NCBI GenBank assembly: GCA_002394365.1
Contig: DGTQ01000027.1
Location: 1-22,795 of the forward strand
Source of the DNA: Prevotellaceae bacterium UBA4332
GTDB lineage: Bacteria; Bacteroidota; Bacteroidia; Bacteroidales; Bacteroidaceae
Length of the DNA stretch: 22,795 nt
Reading direction: 5' to 3'
The position numbers and the translations under genes were made by a program. The notes beneath the pieces were generated by a model, which was not told the DNA's origin, did no database searches, and was given only the letters and a program-made list of their open reading frames with translations. Of the stretch, positions 1-7,279 are shown piece by piece. How positions within the stretch are numbered: the stretch's first letter is position 1; the number at the start of each line of letters is the position of its first letter.

Positions 1-7
1 GAAAGAC

Positions 8-40
8 CCCCTCCAGTCCCCCTGTTTAGGGGGATGGTAC
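8..40. repeat. C-rich hairpin repeat, copy 1
   Basis: A C-rich arm is followed by a hairpin with stem CCCCCT/AGGGGG (18-23 and 28-33) and loop GTTT. The layout, a run of C with CT-rich sequence and then a C5/G5 hairpin, recurs at 409-441 and in a looser form at 2667-2695. It looks like a dispersed REP-like intergenic element rather than a terminator, because no T-tract follows. Confidence 0.5.
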
Positions 41-478
41 CAACTGAAGGAGAGTTGACTTCCGAACTTTTCCAAGAGCGCTCAAACAGACATTATTAAC
101 TAACAAATTTTACTAACATGATTTTGACTAAGATTATGACTGAAAGATTTTTAACAGATTTTTGAGGAATGAAATGACGAAATGAATAGAAAGCCTTCTG
201 AATATTTGTGGACAAGATTTTTTTGTTAAGATTTTAGACTGGATTTTAACCACAGAGAAAAATCTTATCTGAAAATCTCAAGAAAATCGGAAAGAAAATA
301 ACGAGGGACGATTTAGTTCGTTTCGACACGTTGTGTCTCAGAAATCTATAGAAAATCAAAAGAAAAATCTACTTTGACGTAGTTCCGAGCTCTGTCAATA
401 GTCTTTACACCCCCTTCGGTTCCCCCGTTTCGCGGGGGACAGAAACGCCTGAGCACCTACTGGAGCGCAAGAGCCATT
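41..478. other. Non-coding AT-rich region with dyad symmetry
   Basis: I see no credible gene here. GATTTT-type words dominate 121-247 and their complement AAAATC dominates 259-370. The best-matched inner part is 229-247 against 259-278, which forms an imperfect long stem with an 11-nt loop. A smaller hairpin, GACAC/GTGTC, lies at 325-337. No promoter with both Bacteroidetes boxes was found pointing at htpG. Confidence 0.5.
409..441. repeat. C-rich hairpin repeat, copy 2
   Basis: A CCCCCTTCGG arm is followed by a strong hairpin CCCCCG/CGGGGG (422-427 and 433-438) with loop TTTCG. It has the same design as the element at 8-40. There is no T-tract on either side, so it is more likely a dispersed palindromic repeat than a terminator. 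Confidence 0.5.
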
Positions 479-583
479 AGTTCTACAGATAGAACCATTG
501 GTTCTACATGCAGAGGCAGTGGTTCTACATGCAGAAGTACTGGTTCTATATGCAGAGGCAATGGTTCTGCAGGTAGAACTAAT
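479..583. repeat. Tandem array A: five 21-bp palindromic units
   Basis: Units lie at 479-499, 500-520, 521-541, 542-562 and 563-583. Each carries a dyad of the form TTCT-n-CATG-n-AGAA (units 2-4, one with TATG) or TTCTA-n4-TAGAA (unit 1); unit 5 is similar. The spacing is exactly 21 bp, two helical turns. Because 21 is a multiple of 3, the array stays open in several frames and can imitate a heptapeptide-repeat protein, but I see no other evidence that it is coding. A related array lies at 18248-18394. Confidence 0.8.
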
Positions 584-680
584 GCTTTTTGCTCACAAGA
601 GATTGTTTAGACGAGCAGGGCCAGATTGGCTTGGCACGGTTTTTGTAATAAAACGATGGCGAAAACGTTTGTTTAGTATA

Positions 681-800
681 AAGAATGAAGAATAATGTAT
701 AAGGTATAAAGAATAAGGTTTAGTCGTTTGGGCGTTTGGTCGTTTAGTCGTTTGGGAATAAACCGTAAACGATAAACTGTAAACAGTAAACTAAAAAAAT
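681..800. repeat. Low-complexity intergenic words upstream of htpG
   Basis: Three word families follow one another: AGAATGAAGAATAA-type (681-717), CGTTTGG/CGTTTAG-type with about 8-bp period (718-758), and GTAAACGATAAAC-type with about 7-bp period (767-793). The first is the complement of the ATTCTTCATTC word found inside mnmE at 21922-21949. The second and third are partly complementary to each other and could form a hairpin ahead of htpG. Confidence 0.5.
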
Positions 801-805
801 AGATT

Positions 806-2665
806 ATGGCAAAAGGTAACATCGGGGTTACGACTGAGAACATTTTCCCCGTCATCAAAAAGTTTCTCTATAGTGATCATGAGATTTTCCTGCGCGAGAT
901 GGTGAGCAACGCTGTTGATGCCACGCAGAAACTGAAGACGCTGGCTGCGCAGGGCGACTTCAAAGGCGAGATAGGCGACGAGAAGGTGAGCATAAGCATC
1001 GACAAGGAGGCTGGCACGCTGACAATCTCTGACCACGGCATCGGCATGACTGAGGAGGAGATAGAGAGATACATAAACCAGATAGCTTTCTCGGGCGTGA
1101 CAGACTTTCTGGACAAGTATAAGGACAACGCCAACGCCATCATTGGCCACTTCGGACTGGGCTTCTACTCAAGTTTCATGGTGAGCGACAGGGTGGACAT
1201 CATAACCAAGTCGTACAAGGACGACGCCAAGGCTGTGAAATGGACTTGCGACGGTTCGCCTGAATACGAGATTGAGCCTGCGGAGAAGGCTGAGAGGGGT
1301 TCGGACATAGTGCTCCACATAGCTGAGGACTGCAAGGAGTTCCTCGAGGAGAGCAAGATAACGGAGCTCCTGAACAAGTACTGCAAGTTTATGGCTGTGC
1401 CAGTGGTATTTGGCAAGAAGAAGGAATGGAACTCGGAGAAGAAGGAGATGGTAGAGACCGAGGAGGACAACGTGATAAACGCTATGGAGCCTCTGTGGAC
1501 AAAGCAGCCTTCAAGCCTGAAGGACGAGGACTACAAGAAGTTCTACTCTGAACTCTACCCTATGCAGGACGAGCCTCTGTTCTGGATTCACCTGAACGTG
1601 GATTTCCCATTCCACCTGACTGGCATACTGTACTTCCCTCGTGTGCAGTCAAACCTCGACTTGCAGAGGAACAAGATACAGCTGTATTGCAACCAGGTGT
1701 TTGTGACTGACCAGGTAGAGGGCATCGTGCCTGAGTTCCTGACGCTGCTGCATGGCGTGATTGACTCGCCAGACATTCCGCTGAACGTAAGCCGTTCTTA
1801 CCTACAGAGCGACGCTAACGTGAAGAAGATAGCGAGCTACATAACGAAGAAGGTGGCTGACAGACTGAACGGCATCTTCAAGACAGACAGGAAGGACTAC
1901 GAGGAGAAGTGGGATAACCTGAAGGTGTTCATAGAGTATGGCATGCTGACGGACGAGTCGTTCTACGACCGTGCCAAGGACTTCGCCCTCTTCAAGGACA
2001 CTGACGGCAAGCACTTCACCTATGAGGAATACCGCACGCTCATCAAGGACAACCAGACGGACAAGGACGGCACACTCGTCTATCTGTATGCCAACGACAA
2101 GGACGAACAGTACACCTACATAGAGGCGGCTAAGGCTAAGGGATACAGCGTGCTGATGTTTGACGGACAGTTGGACAACGCTACGCTGGGCCTCTTTGAG
2201 CAGAAGTTTGAGAAGTCTCGCTTCACCCGCGTGGATGGCGACATAATGGAGCGCCTGATACAGAAGGAGGACGTGAAGAAGGTGGAGCTGTCTAAGGAGG
2301 ATAGCGACAAGCTGACTGATGCCTTCAAGGCTAAGCTGCCACAGATGGACAAGGTAACCTTCAACGTGGAGATACAGGCTCTGGGCGAGGAGGCTGCCCC
2401 AGTGATGTTCACCCAGTCGGAGTATATGCGAAGGATGAAGGATATGTCGCGCTTCCAGAGCGGAATGGCGTTCTACGGACAGATGCCAGACTCATACAAC
2501 CTGGTGCTGAATAGTGACAACAGTGTCATAAAGTCTGTCATAGCTGACACGGAGAAGACTGAAACCATCTCTCAGCTCATAGACCTTGCACTGCTGCAGA
2601 ACGGCATGCTGAAGGGCGAAGCACTGGACAAGTTCCTGAAGAGGAGCGTGGAACTGTTGAAATGA
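806..2665 (+). CDS. htpG: Molecular chaperone HtpG (Hsp90 family)
   Basis: This is a 619-residue cytoplasmic Hsp90-type ATPase chaperone that helps fold and protect client proteins under stress. The N-terminal GHKL ATPase domain is complete: the helix FLREMVSNAVDA (about 28-39, with the Mg-binding Asn), DHGIGMT (76-82) and GHFGLGFYSSF (114-124). The middle domain includes GILYFPR, the RNKIQLYCNQVFV segment and LNVSRSYLQ. A C-terminal dimerisation domain follows. Length matches the bacterial family (E. coli about 624). The ATG is preceded by an AT-rich leader without a clear Shine-Dalgarno, as is usual in Bacteroidetes. It appears monocistronic, with repeats upstream and a C-rich hairpin after the stop. 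Identification is secure. Confidence 0.97.
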   Translation: MAKGNIGVTTENIFPVIKKFLYSDHEIFLREMVSNAVDATQKLKTLAAQGDFKGEIGDEKVSISIDKEAGTLTISDHGIGMTEEEIERYINQIAFSGVTDFLDKYKDNANAIIGHFGLGFYSSFMVSDRVDIITKSYKDDAKAVKWTCDGSPEYEIEPAEKAERGSDIVLHIAEDCKEFLEESKITELLNKYCKFMAVPVVFGKKKEWNSEKKEMVETEEDNVINAMEPLWTKQPSSLKDEDYKKFYSELYPMQDEPLFWIHLNVDFPFHLTGILYFPRVQSNLDLQRNKIQLYCNQVFVTDQVEGIVPEFLTLLHGVIDSPDIPLNVSRSYLQSDANVKKIASYITKKVADRLNGIFKTDRKDYEEKWDNLKVFIEYGMLTDESFYDRAKDFALFKDTDGKHFTYEEYRTLIKDNQTDKDGTLVYLYANDKDEQYTYIEAAKAKGYSVLMFDGQLDNATLGLFEQKFEKSRFTRVDGDIMERLIQKEDVKKVELSKEDSDKLTDAFKAKLPQMDKVTFNVEIQALGEEAAPVMFTQSEYMRRMKDMSRFQSGMAFYGQMPDSYNLVLNSDNSVIKSVIADTEKTETISQLIDLALLQNGMLKGEALDKFLKRSVELLK

Positions 2666-2666
2666 T

Positions 2667-2695
2667 ACCCCACCCCTATCCCCTCCCGAGAGGAG
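2667..2695. repeat. C-rich hairpin after htpG
   Basis: A C-rich arm is followed by a CCCTCC/GGAGGG hairpin with loop CGAGA, a few bases after the htpG stop. There is no T-run behind it. It could slow polymerase, but it resembles the C-rich elements at 8-40 and 409-441, so I class it as a repeat. Confidence 0.4.
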
Positions 2696-2723
2696 GGAAG
2701 GTAATAATAAAACAGTATTTTTT

Positions 2724-4013
2724 TTGAAAAAAACATTTTTTATATTTGCACTCTTAACATGGTGTTGTGCCTTAACACAGGCGCAACGCCATGAAGTGTA
2801 TTCGGACAATATACGCTCGGTACAGGTGGTGGCAGGCAACAGATGGCAGGAACTGCCTATCATAAACCTGAACAGCGGCGAGAGCGTGAACATATCCTTC
2901 GACGAACTGTCGCACGAATACCACAGGTATGAATACCGAGTGGTACACCTCGACAAAGACTGGAAGGAAACGGAAGGACTACTGCCGTCGGACTATATTT
3001 ACGGTTTTCAGAACGGACTGACGATAGAGGACTACGAGGAGAGCATCAACACCACACAGATATACACCCACTACCAACTGCGCATACCCAACAGCCAATG
3101 CCGACTGAAAATGTCGGGAAACTACAGGGTGGACATTTATGACGAGAACGAAAGCGAAAACGGGAATGAAGGCGGAAAAATACTTTCCTTGTATTTTCTC
3201 GTAAACGAAGGCGTGATGAATGTTGGCAGCGTATATAGCGGAGACACGGATATAGACGTGAGGCGAAACCACCAGCAGGTGACGATAAAGGCAGACTATA
3301 GCAAACTGAAGGCTACTGACCCTCTGACGCAGATAACGGGTTACGTAGTGCAGAACAACAACTGGGACAGCATGCGCCAATTACCCCACCCTACGAGCCT
3401 GAACCAGCAATACATGGAGTGGAGCCACTGCCGAGACCTCATATTCGAGGGAGGCAACGAATATCACAAATTTGAGATTCTGGATATACACCGCAATTCG
3501 TTCAACGTGGAGAACAACACCTGGGACCGTGAGAACGAGATATGGCATACGTGGGTGTGGTCTGACTACAGAAGGTCGTCATACGTCTATGACGAGACGC
3601 CCAAGGGAGCTTTCCTCATAAGGAATAGCGACAACTATGAAAGCAATACCACGTCGGAGTACGTAATGGTACATTTCACTCTCCAGTCACCAGAGCCTTT
3701 CCCCTACCCCGTTTATGTGGACGGAATGTGGGCAGTAAATTATAACGATAACGGGAACGATAACGGGAACGATAACGGGAACGGAAACGGAAGATACAGA
3801 ATGTCGTATGACACAAGCCAGAAGGCATACATCTGTGCTGTGCCACTGAAATACGGATATTACTCCTATCAGTACCTGATGAGGAAGCCCGACGGCAGTT
3901 GGGCTATCCCTCCTACAGAGGGCTCGTTCTACGAAACACGCAATTTCTATACTACGCTCTTCTACTACAAAGGTATTCTGGACAGGGGGTATCGTTTAGT
4001 TGGTGTCAACTAA
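2724..4013 (+). CDS. T9SS plug-family protein (DUF5103), secreted
   Basis: This 429-residue exported protein resembles the DUF5103 / type IX secretion system plug family, whose known member closes the periplasmic face of the SprA translocon in Flavobacterium. A signal peptide covers residues 1 to about 20 (MKKTFFIFALLTW... ending in Ala-Gln). The rest is beta-rich and ends in the family-typical tyrosine-rich C-terminus. Family-like stretches are the YEYRVVHLDKDW region (about 70-81), FLVNEGVMNVGSVYSGDTD (about 157-175) and the WSDYRRSSYVYDETPKG region. The only start that keeps the signal peptide is TTG at 2724. An in-frame 12-bp tandem repeat encodes Asn-Asp-Asn-Gly units at about 341-356, probably in a surface loop. 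No other T9SS gene is in the window. Family assignment is fairly confident; the exact role is inferred. Confidence 0.8.
   Translation: MKKTFFIFALLTWCCALTQAQRHEVYSDNIRSVQVVAGNRWQELPIINLNSGESVNISFDELSHEYHRYEYRVVHLDKDWKETEGLLPSDYIYGFQNGLTIEDYEESINTTQIYTHYQLRIPNSQCRLKMSGNYRVDIYDENESENGNEGGKILSLYFLVNEGVMNVGSVYSGDTDIDVRRNHQQVTIKADYSKLKATDPLTQITGYVVQNNNWDSMRQLPHPTSLNQQYMEWSHCRDLIFEGGNEYHKFEILDIHRNSFNVENNTWDRENEIWHTWVWSDYRRSSYVYDETPKGAFLIRNSDNYESNTTSEYVMVHFTLQSPEPFPYPVYVDGMWAVNYNDNGNDNGNDNGNGNGRYRMSYDTSQKAYICAVPLKYGYYSYQYLMRKPDGSWAIPPTEGSFYETRNFYTTLFYYKGILDRGYRLVGVN
3744..3779 (+). repeat. In-frame 12-bp tandem repeat (NDNG units)
   Basis: Three perfect copies of AACGATAACGGG lie in tandem, followed by decayed copies to about 3792. 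Each encodes Asn-Asp-Asn-Gly inside the plug-family protein. Copy number may change by slippage without breaking the frame. Confidence 0.9.
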
Positions 4014-4079
4014 AAAATCACAAGTTACCAGTTACAACTAAAAGCTTTTGCGCAAGCTCTTATTCTAAGTTATAAGTCA

Positions 4080-4118
4080 TAAAAAAACAGGCGAGGAAAA
4101 CCTCACCTGTTTTTTTTA
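4080..4118. terminator. Bidirectional intrinsic terminator
   Basis: The sequence is an A-run, AACAGGCGAGG, AAAA, CCTCACCTGTT and a T-run. The stem is long with one mismatch, with A-runs on the left and T-runs on the right, so it can end transcripts from both sides. It lies between the converging plug-family gene (+) and the winged-helix gene (-). Confidence 0.9.
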
Positions 4119-4176
4119 TTGTATCTGTATTAAGCTACAAAAACTTAATTAAGCATTACGATGAGTAACGACTTGA

Positions 4177-4506
4177 TTAAGCGAGAACAACCTTGTTGTC
4201 CTCAGTTGTAGCTACCTTACCCTCCTTAAGGAGCCAGCCAAGACCGAGGTAAGCCTCTTCTACAGCTACCTTAGCCTTCTTAGCTACCTCTGCAACGGTG
4301 AGAGCCTTCTCTGCACCAGCGAGAGCCTGGTAAACGTCGCCAGCCTTGAAACCAGCGTTCTCTGCATTAACATAAACAACGGAAGATTTTGCTGCTGCCT
4401 TCTTTGCAGGAGCCTTCTTTGCAGGCGCTTCCTTCACCTCAGCTGCCTTGGCTGCCTTGTTAGCTGCCTTAGTTGCTGCTGCCTTTGTGATTTTCTTTTC
4501 TGCCAT
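4177..4506 (-). CDS. Winged-helix DNA-binding protein with Lys/Ala-rich tail (DUF2582-like)
   Basis: The protein has 109 residues from the ATG at 4506; an upstream in-frame extension has no support. Residues 1-41 form a low-complexity Lys/Ala/Pro tail with repeats such as APAKKAPAKKAAAK, resembling histone-H1-type tails. Residues about 48-109 form a compact winged-helix domain of the DUF2582 type: AGDVYQAL, LTVAEVAKKAKV, AYLGLGWLLKEGKV. The likely role is a small abundant DNA-binding or nucleoid protein. Codon choice is biased as in highly expressed genes, with many GCT/GCC Ala and AAG Lys codons. It has its own promoter box (4587-4594) and strong terminator (4080-4118), so it is probably monocistronic. 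The fold is fairly sure; the function is inferred. Confidence 0.8.
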   Translation of the reverse strand: MAEKKITKAAATKAANKAAKAAEVKEAPAKKAPAKKAAAKSSVVYVNAENAGFKAGDVYQALAGAEKALTVAEVAKKAKVAVEEAYLGLGWLLKEGKVATTEDNKVVLA

Positions 4507-4586
4507 AATGACTTTCAATCTTTTTACCTGAAAATTAGTGTTTGTTATTTGAGATACTACTATGGAATATTTTCCATAAAGCAATG

Positions 4587-4594
4587 CAAAGATA
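4587..4594 (-). promoter_or_regulatory. -7 promoter box for the winged-helix gene
   Basis: TATCTTTG on the - strand fits the Bacteroidetes TAnnTTTG box, about 80 bp upstream of the ATG at 4506. No good TTTG lies at the usual -33 distance, so this is a partial match. Confidence 0.5.
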
Positions 4595-4611
4595 CTAACA
4601 ATCCGACAAAT

Positions 4612-4641
4612 AGGACATTTTTCGCTTTGGAAAAATGCCCT
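4612..4641 (-). terminator. Possible terminator after aspS
   Basis: Arms AGGACATTTTTC and GAAAAATGCCCT form a 12-bp inverted repeat with one mismatch and a 6-nt loop, 31 bp after the aspS stop. On the - strand only a weak T-rich stretch follows (TATTTGT), so efficiency is doubtful. Confidence 0.35.
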
Positions 4642-4671
4642 ATACGCGTCAATTATTGATACAAGTCAATG

Positions 4672-6429
4672 TTAATTTTTCTTTACTATTGCTATCTCGA
4701 GTTCATCGAGCTGTTTATCATCAATGCAGGAAGGTGCATCGAGCATAACGTCACGACCACTGTTATTCTTAGGGAAGGCGATGCAGTCGCGAATGGAATC
4801 GAGACCTGCCATGATGCTTACAAAACGGTCGAGACCAAAGGCAAGACCTGCATGAGGTGGTGCGCCATACTTGAAGGCATTGATGAGGAAGCCGAACTGT
4901 GCCATAGCGCGCTCTGGAGTGAAACCGAGCACCTCAAACATCTTAGCCTGAAGCTTGCCGTCATGAATACGGAGTGAGCCGCCACCCACTTCTATGCCGT
5001 TGCATACAAAGTCGTATGCCTTGGCGCGTACCTTCGCAGGGTCAGTATCGAGCAGTGGTATGTCGTCGGGGTTAGGCATAGTGAAAGGATGATGGGTGGA
5101 CATGAGGCGCTGCTCTTCGTCGCTCCACTCAAAGAGAGGGAAGTCGATAATCCAGAGGCACTCAAACTTATCCTTATCCATAAGACCGAGACGCTTGCCC
5201 ATCTCGAGACGGAGGGAGCAGAGCTGTATGCGAGTCTTGTTGGCATTGTCGCCTGAGAGAATGAGGATGAGGTCGCCCTTCTTGGCGTTCATCTTCTGGG
5301 CTACTGCCTGCAACTGTTCTGGTGTGTAGAACTTATCTACTGAGGACTTGATAGTGCCGTCCTCATTGAGTTTTATATAGACAAGTCCCTTGGCACCTAC
5401 CTGCTGAGACTTGACAAAATCGGTAAGCTGGTCGAGCTGCTTACGAGTGTAGTTGGCACAACCCTCGGCACAGATACCACCTATATACTCTGCACTATCG
5501 AACACCTGGAAGGTGCCCAGCTTGAGAACATCCATAAGTTCTACAAACTCCATTCCGAAACGCAAATCGGGCTTGTCGGAACCGTATTTTGCCATAGCCT
5601 CGTGCCACGTCATCTGACGTAGCTTGGCTGGGAGTTCCACACCACGCAACTCCTTAAAGAGATGGCGAGCCATGTCTTCAAAAATCTCGATGACATCCTC
5701 TTGGTCTACGAAGGACATCTCGCAGTCTATCTGCGTGAACTCTGGCTGACGGTCGGCACGCAGGTCTTCATCACGGAAACACTTTGCTATCTGGAAATAA
5801 CGGTCGAAACCAGAGACCATGAGCAGCTGCTTCAGGGTTTGAGGCGACTGAGGCAAAGCATAGAACTGACCAGGATTCATGCGGGAAGGCACAACGAAGT
5901 CTCGTGCCCCCTCTGGAGTAGAACCTATGAGGATAGGTGTCTCTACCTCTATAAACTGGCGTGAATCGAGGAAATTGCGCACAAGAATAGTCATCTTATG
6001 GCGCAACTCAAGGTTCTTGCGCACCATAGGGCGACGCAAGTCAAGATAGCGATACTTCATGCGCAGTTCGTCGCCACCATCAGTATTATCCTCGATGGTA
6101 AAAGGAGGTGTCTCAGACTCGCTGATAACATTAAGTTCTGAAACAATAATCTCAATGTCTCCAGTGGGGAGTTTCTTATTCTTTGAGTAACGTTCAGCCA
6201 CAATGCCCTTTGCCTGGACTACGTATTCGCGTCCGAGGTGCGAGGCAAGAGACTTGAGTTCTTCAGGTGCATCTTCGTTGAAAGCCAACTGTGTGATGCC
6301 ATAACGATCGCGAAGGTCAACAAAGGTGAGGGCACCAAGATTATGCACACCCTGCACCCAACCAGCGAGGGTTACTTCCTGACCTACATTTTCTATGCGG
6401 AGTTCTCCGCAGGTGTTTGTTCTATACAT
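4672..6429 (-). CDS. aspS: Aspartyl-tRNA synthetase
   Basis: This 585-residue class II synthetase charges tRNA-Asp with aspartate in the cytoplasm. The N-terminal OB-fold anticodon-binding domain (MYRTNTCGELR... VTLAGWVQGVHNLGALTFVDLRDRYG) is followed by the catalytic core: GSTPEGARDF, the motif-2 region FRDEDLRADRQPEFTQID, and motif 3 FGLDRF near the C-terminus. A bacterial-type GAD insertion lies between motifs 2 and 3. Length is normal. The ATG at 6429 gives the standard N-terminus; a 7-residue longer start would run into repeat sequence. An 80-bp repeat-filled spacer separates it from the PqqD-like gene upstream, so it may be co-transcribed with that cluster by read-through. I see no separate promoter with both boxes. 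Confidence 0.97.
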   Translation of the reverse strand: MYRTNTCGELRIENVGQEVTLAGWVQGVHNLGALTFVDLRDRYGITQLAFNEDAPEELKSLASHLGREYVVQAKGIVAERYSKNKKLPTGDIEIIVSELNVISESETPPFTIEDNTDGGDELRMKYRYLDLRRPMVRKNLELRHKMTILVRNFLDSRQFIEVETPILIGSTPEGARDFVVPSRMNPGQFYALPQSPQTLKQLLMVSGFDRYFQIAKCFRDEDLRADRQPEFTQIDCEMSFVDQEDVIEIFEDMARHLFKELRGVELPAKLRQMTWHEAMAKYGSDKPDLRFGMEFVELMDVLKLGTFQVFDSAEYIGGICAEGCANYTRKQLDQLTDFVKSQQVGAKGLVYIKLNEDGTIKSSVDKFYTPEQLQAVAQKMNAKKGDLILILSGDNANKTRIQLCSLRLEMGKRLGLMDKDKFECLWIIDFPLFEWSDEEQRLMSTHHPFTMPNPDDIPLLDTDPAKVRAKAYDFVCNGIEVGGGSLRIHDGKLQAKMFEVLGFTPERAMAQFGFLINAFKYGAPPHAGLAFGLDRFVSIMAGLDSIRDCIAFPKNNSGRDVMLDAPSCIDDKQLDELEIAIVKKN

Positions 6430-6440
6430 TATATTATTTT

Positions 6441-6508
6441 TAGTTACCAATTACAAGTTACCAGTTACAAGTTTAATCAACTATGAACTATAAATTATGA
6501 ACTATGAA
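6441..6508. repeat. Intergenic low-complexity repeats upstream of aspS
   Basis: The word ACAAGTTACCAGTTACAA (6453-6470) also occurs almost unchanged at 4020-4037. It is followed by AACTATGAA/AATTATGAA words (6479-6506) that recur at 10580-10590 and near 12990. Such words look like dispersed intergenic filler in this genome. Confidence 0.6.
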
Positions 6509-6509
6509 T

Positions 6510-6776
6510 TCAATAAACCACTCCTTCTGATTTGAATTGTTCTACAATGACCTCAACGTCCTTGCGAGCTGTGGCTTCATCTACTTCGTATTCGTCGAGG
6601 AGTGTCTTGACCAAATCATCGGTTGTGAACTCGCCCTCTGACATTCTCTTCCAAAGGAGCAGGGAGGACTCATTGAGAGCTATGAGCTTAGAGAAATCAA
6701 TGTTTGACTCTCCCATAGGTACGAGGAAAGTTTGTCCACACACCTCGTTGAGCTTAAATCCTGATTTTACTTGCAT
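6510..6776 (-). CDS. PqqD-like peptide-binding protein
   Basis: The protein has 88 residues with the PqqD / RiPP-recognition-element layout: an N-terminal beta-hairpin region (GFKLNEVCGQTFLVPMGES), a central helix (LIALNESSLLLWKRMSEG) and a C-terminal winged-helix part (TTDDLVKTLLDEYEVDEATARKDVEVIVEQFKSEGVV). PqqD-type proteins bind leader peptides and present them to modifying enzymes. Its ATG overlaps the end of the S24/S26 peptidase gene by 10 bp, which suggests translational coupling. With the upstream HprK-like kinase it matches the pairing seen in HprK-related-kinase / PqqD gene sets of other bacteria. No precursor peptide gene is obvious next to it. The fold is confident; the substrate is unknown. 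Confidence 0.85.
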   Translation of the reverse strand: MQVKSGFKLNEVCGQTFLVPMGESNIDFSKLIALNESSLLLWKRMSEGEFTTDDLVKTLLDEYEVDEATARKDVEVIVEQFKSEGVVY

Positions 6777-7279
6777 ATCTTATTTTTTATTGTTCTTATC
6801 GTTTCTTTTGGATAGTGAACCAATCTCCACAGAAGGAGCAGATAACGTCTGACGGGACGGAGCGCTACCCACGAGCGCCAATATACCTTATAATGTAATG
6901 TATCGACACTATCAAGGTGGTTGCTGCCCTTGCGGTAGAATCCCTTGGCTATGGCAAGCACGTCCTGACGCTTAATATGTTCAGGCGAGAAATTGCCGTC
7001 ACCGTACATTGTTATATTATCCCCTTCTATCCTTACTATACGATGGAGGGCATAACGAGGAACTTCTTCCTCTTGGTTTTCGGAAAGCGTGATGCCTATC
7101 TGTGCCAGTATGACGTCTCCGACCTTTAGTGGGTCTGTTACCTTAACGAGAAGTCCCTTGTCACGTCCGTCTTCGAGATAGGGACGCATGCTGTAGCCCC
7201 TCAAGGGGAGAGTGACACTCTTGCCCTCCTGGACGAGTTGAGCCACCTGTGGGATTATTATTTCGTTAGGCAAACGCAT
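6767..7279 (-). CDS. S24/S26-type serine peptidase
   Basis: The protein has 170 residues and resembles signal-peptidase-like S24/S26 proteins. The probable nucleophile is Ser30 in LRGYSMRPYL; the probable base is His79 in YALHRIVRIEGD, followed by MYGDGN (91-96). The S...HR...GDGN order resembles ER-type/archaeal signal peptidases, which use Ser-His rather than Ser-Lys. A hydrophobic patch (RYLLLLWRLV) lies near the basic C-terminus; there is no N-terminal signal peptide, so membrane contact would be through this end. It overlaps the kinase gene by 14 bp and the PqqD gene by 10 bp. It may cleave a peptide handled by these partners, which is an inference. A purely regulatory or inactive protein is possible. 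Confidence 0.8.
   Translation of the reverse strand: MRLPNEIIIPQVAQLVQEGKSVTLPLRGYSMRPYLEDGRDKGLLVKVTDPLKVGDVILAQIGITLSENQEEEVPRYALHRIVRIEGDNITMYGDGNFSPEHIKRQDVLAIAKGFYRKGSNHLDSVDTLHYKVYWRSWVALRPVRRYLLLLWRLVHYPKETIRTIKNKICK

Noticed and set aside
498..695. Open frame with heptapeptide repeats across array A
   Set aside because: It is a by-product of a 21-bp repeat, has no signal or domain, and its second half runs into low-complexity intergenic sequence.
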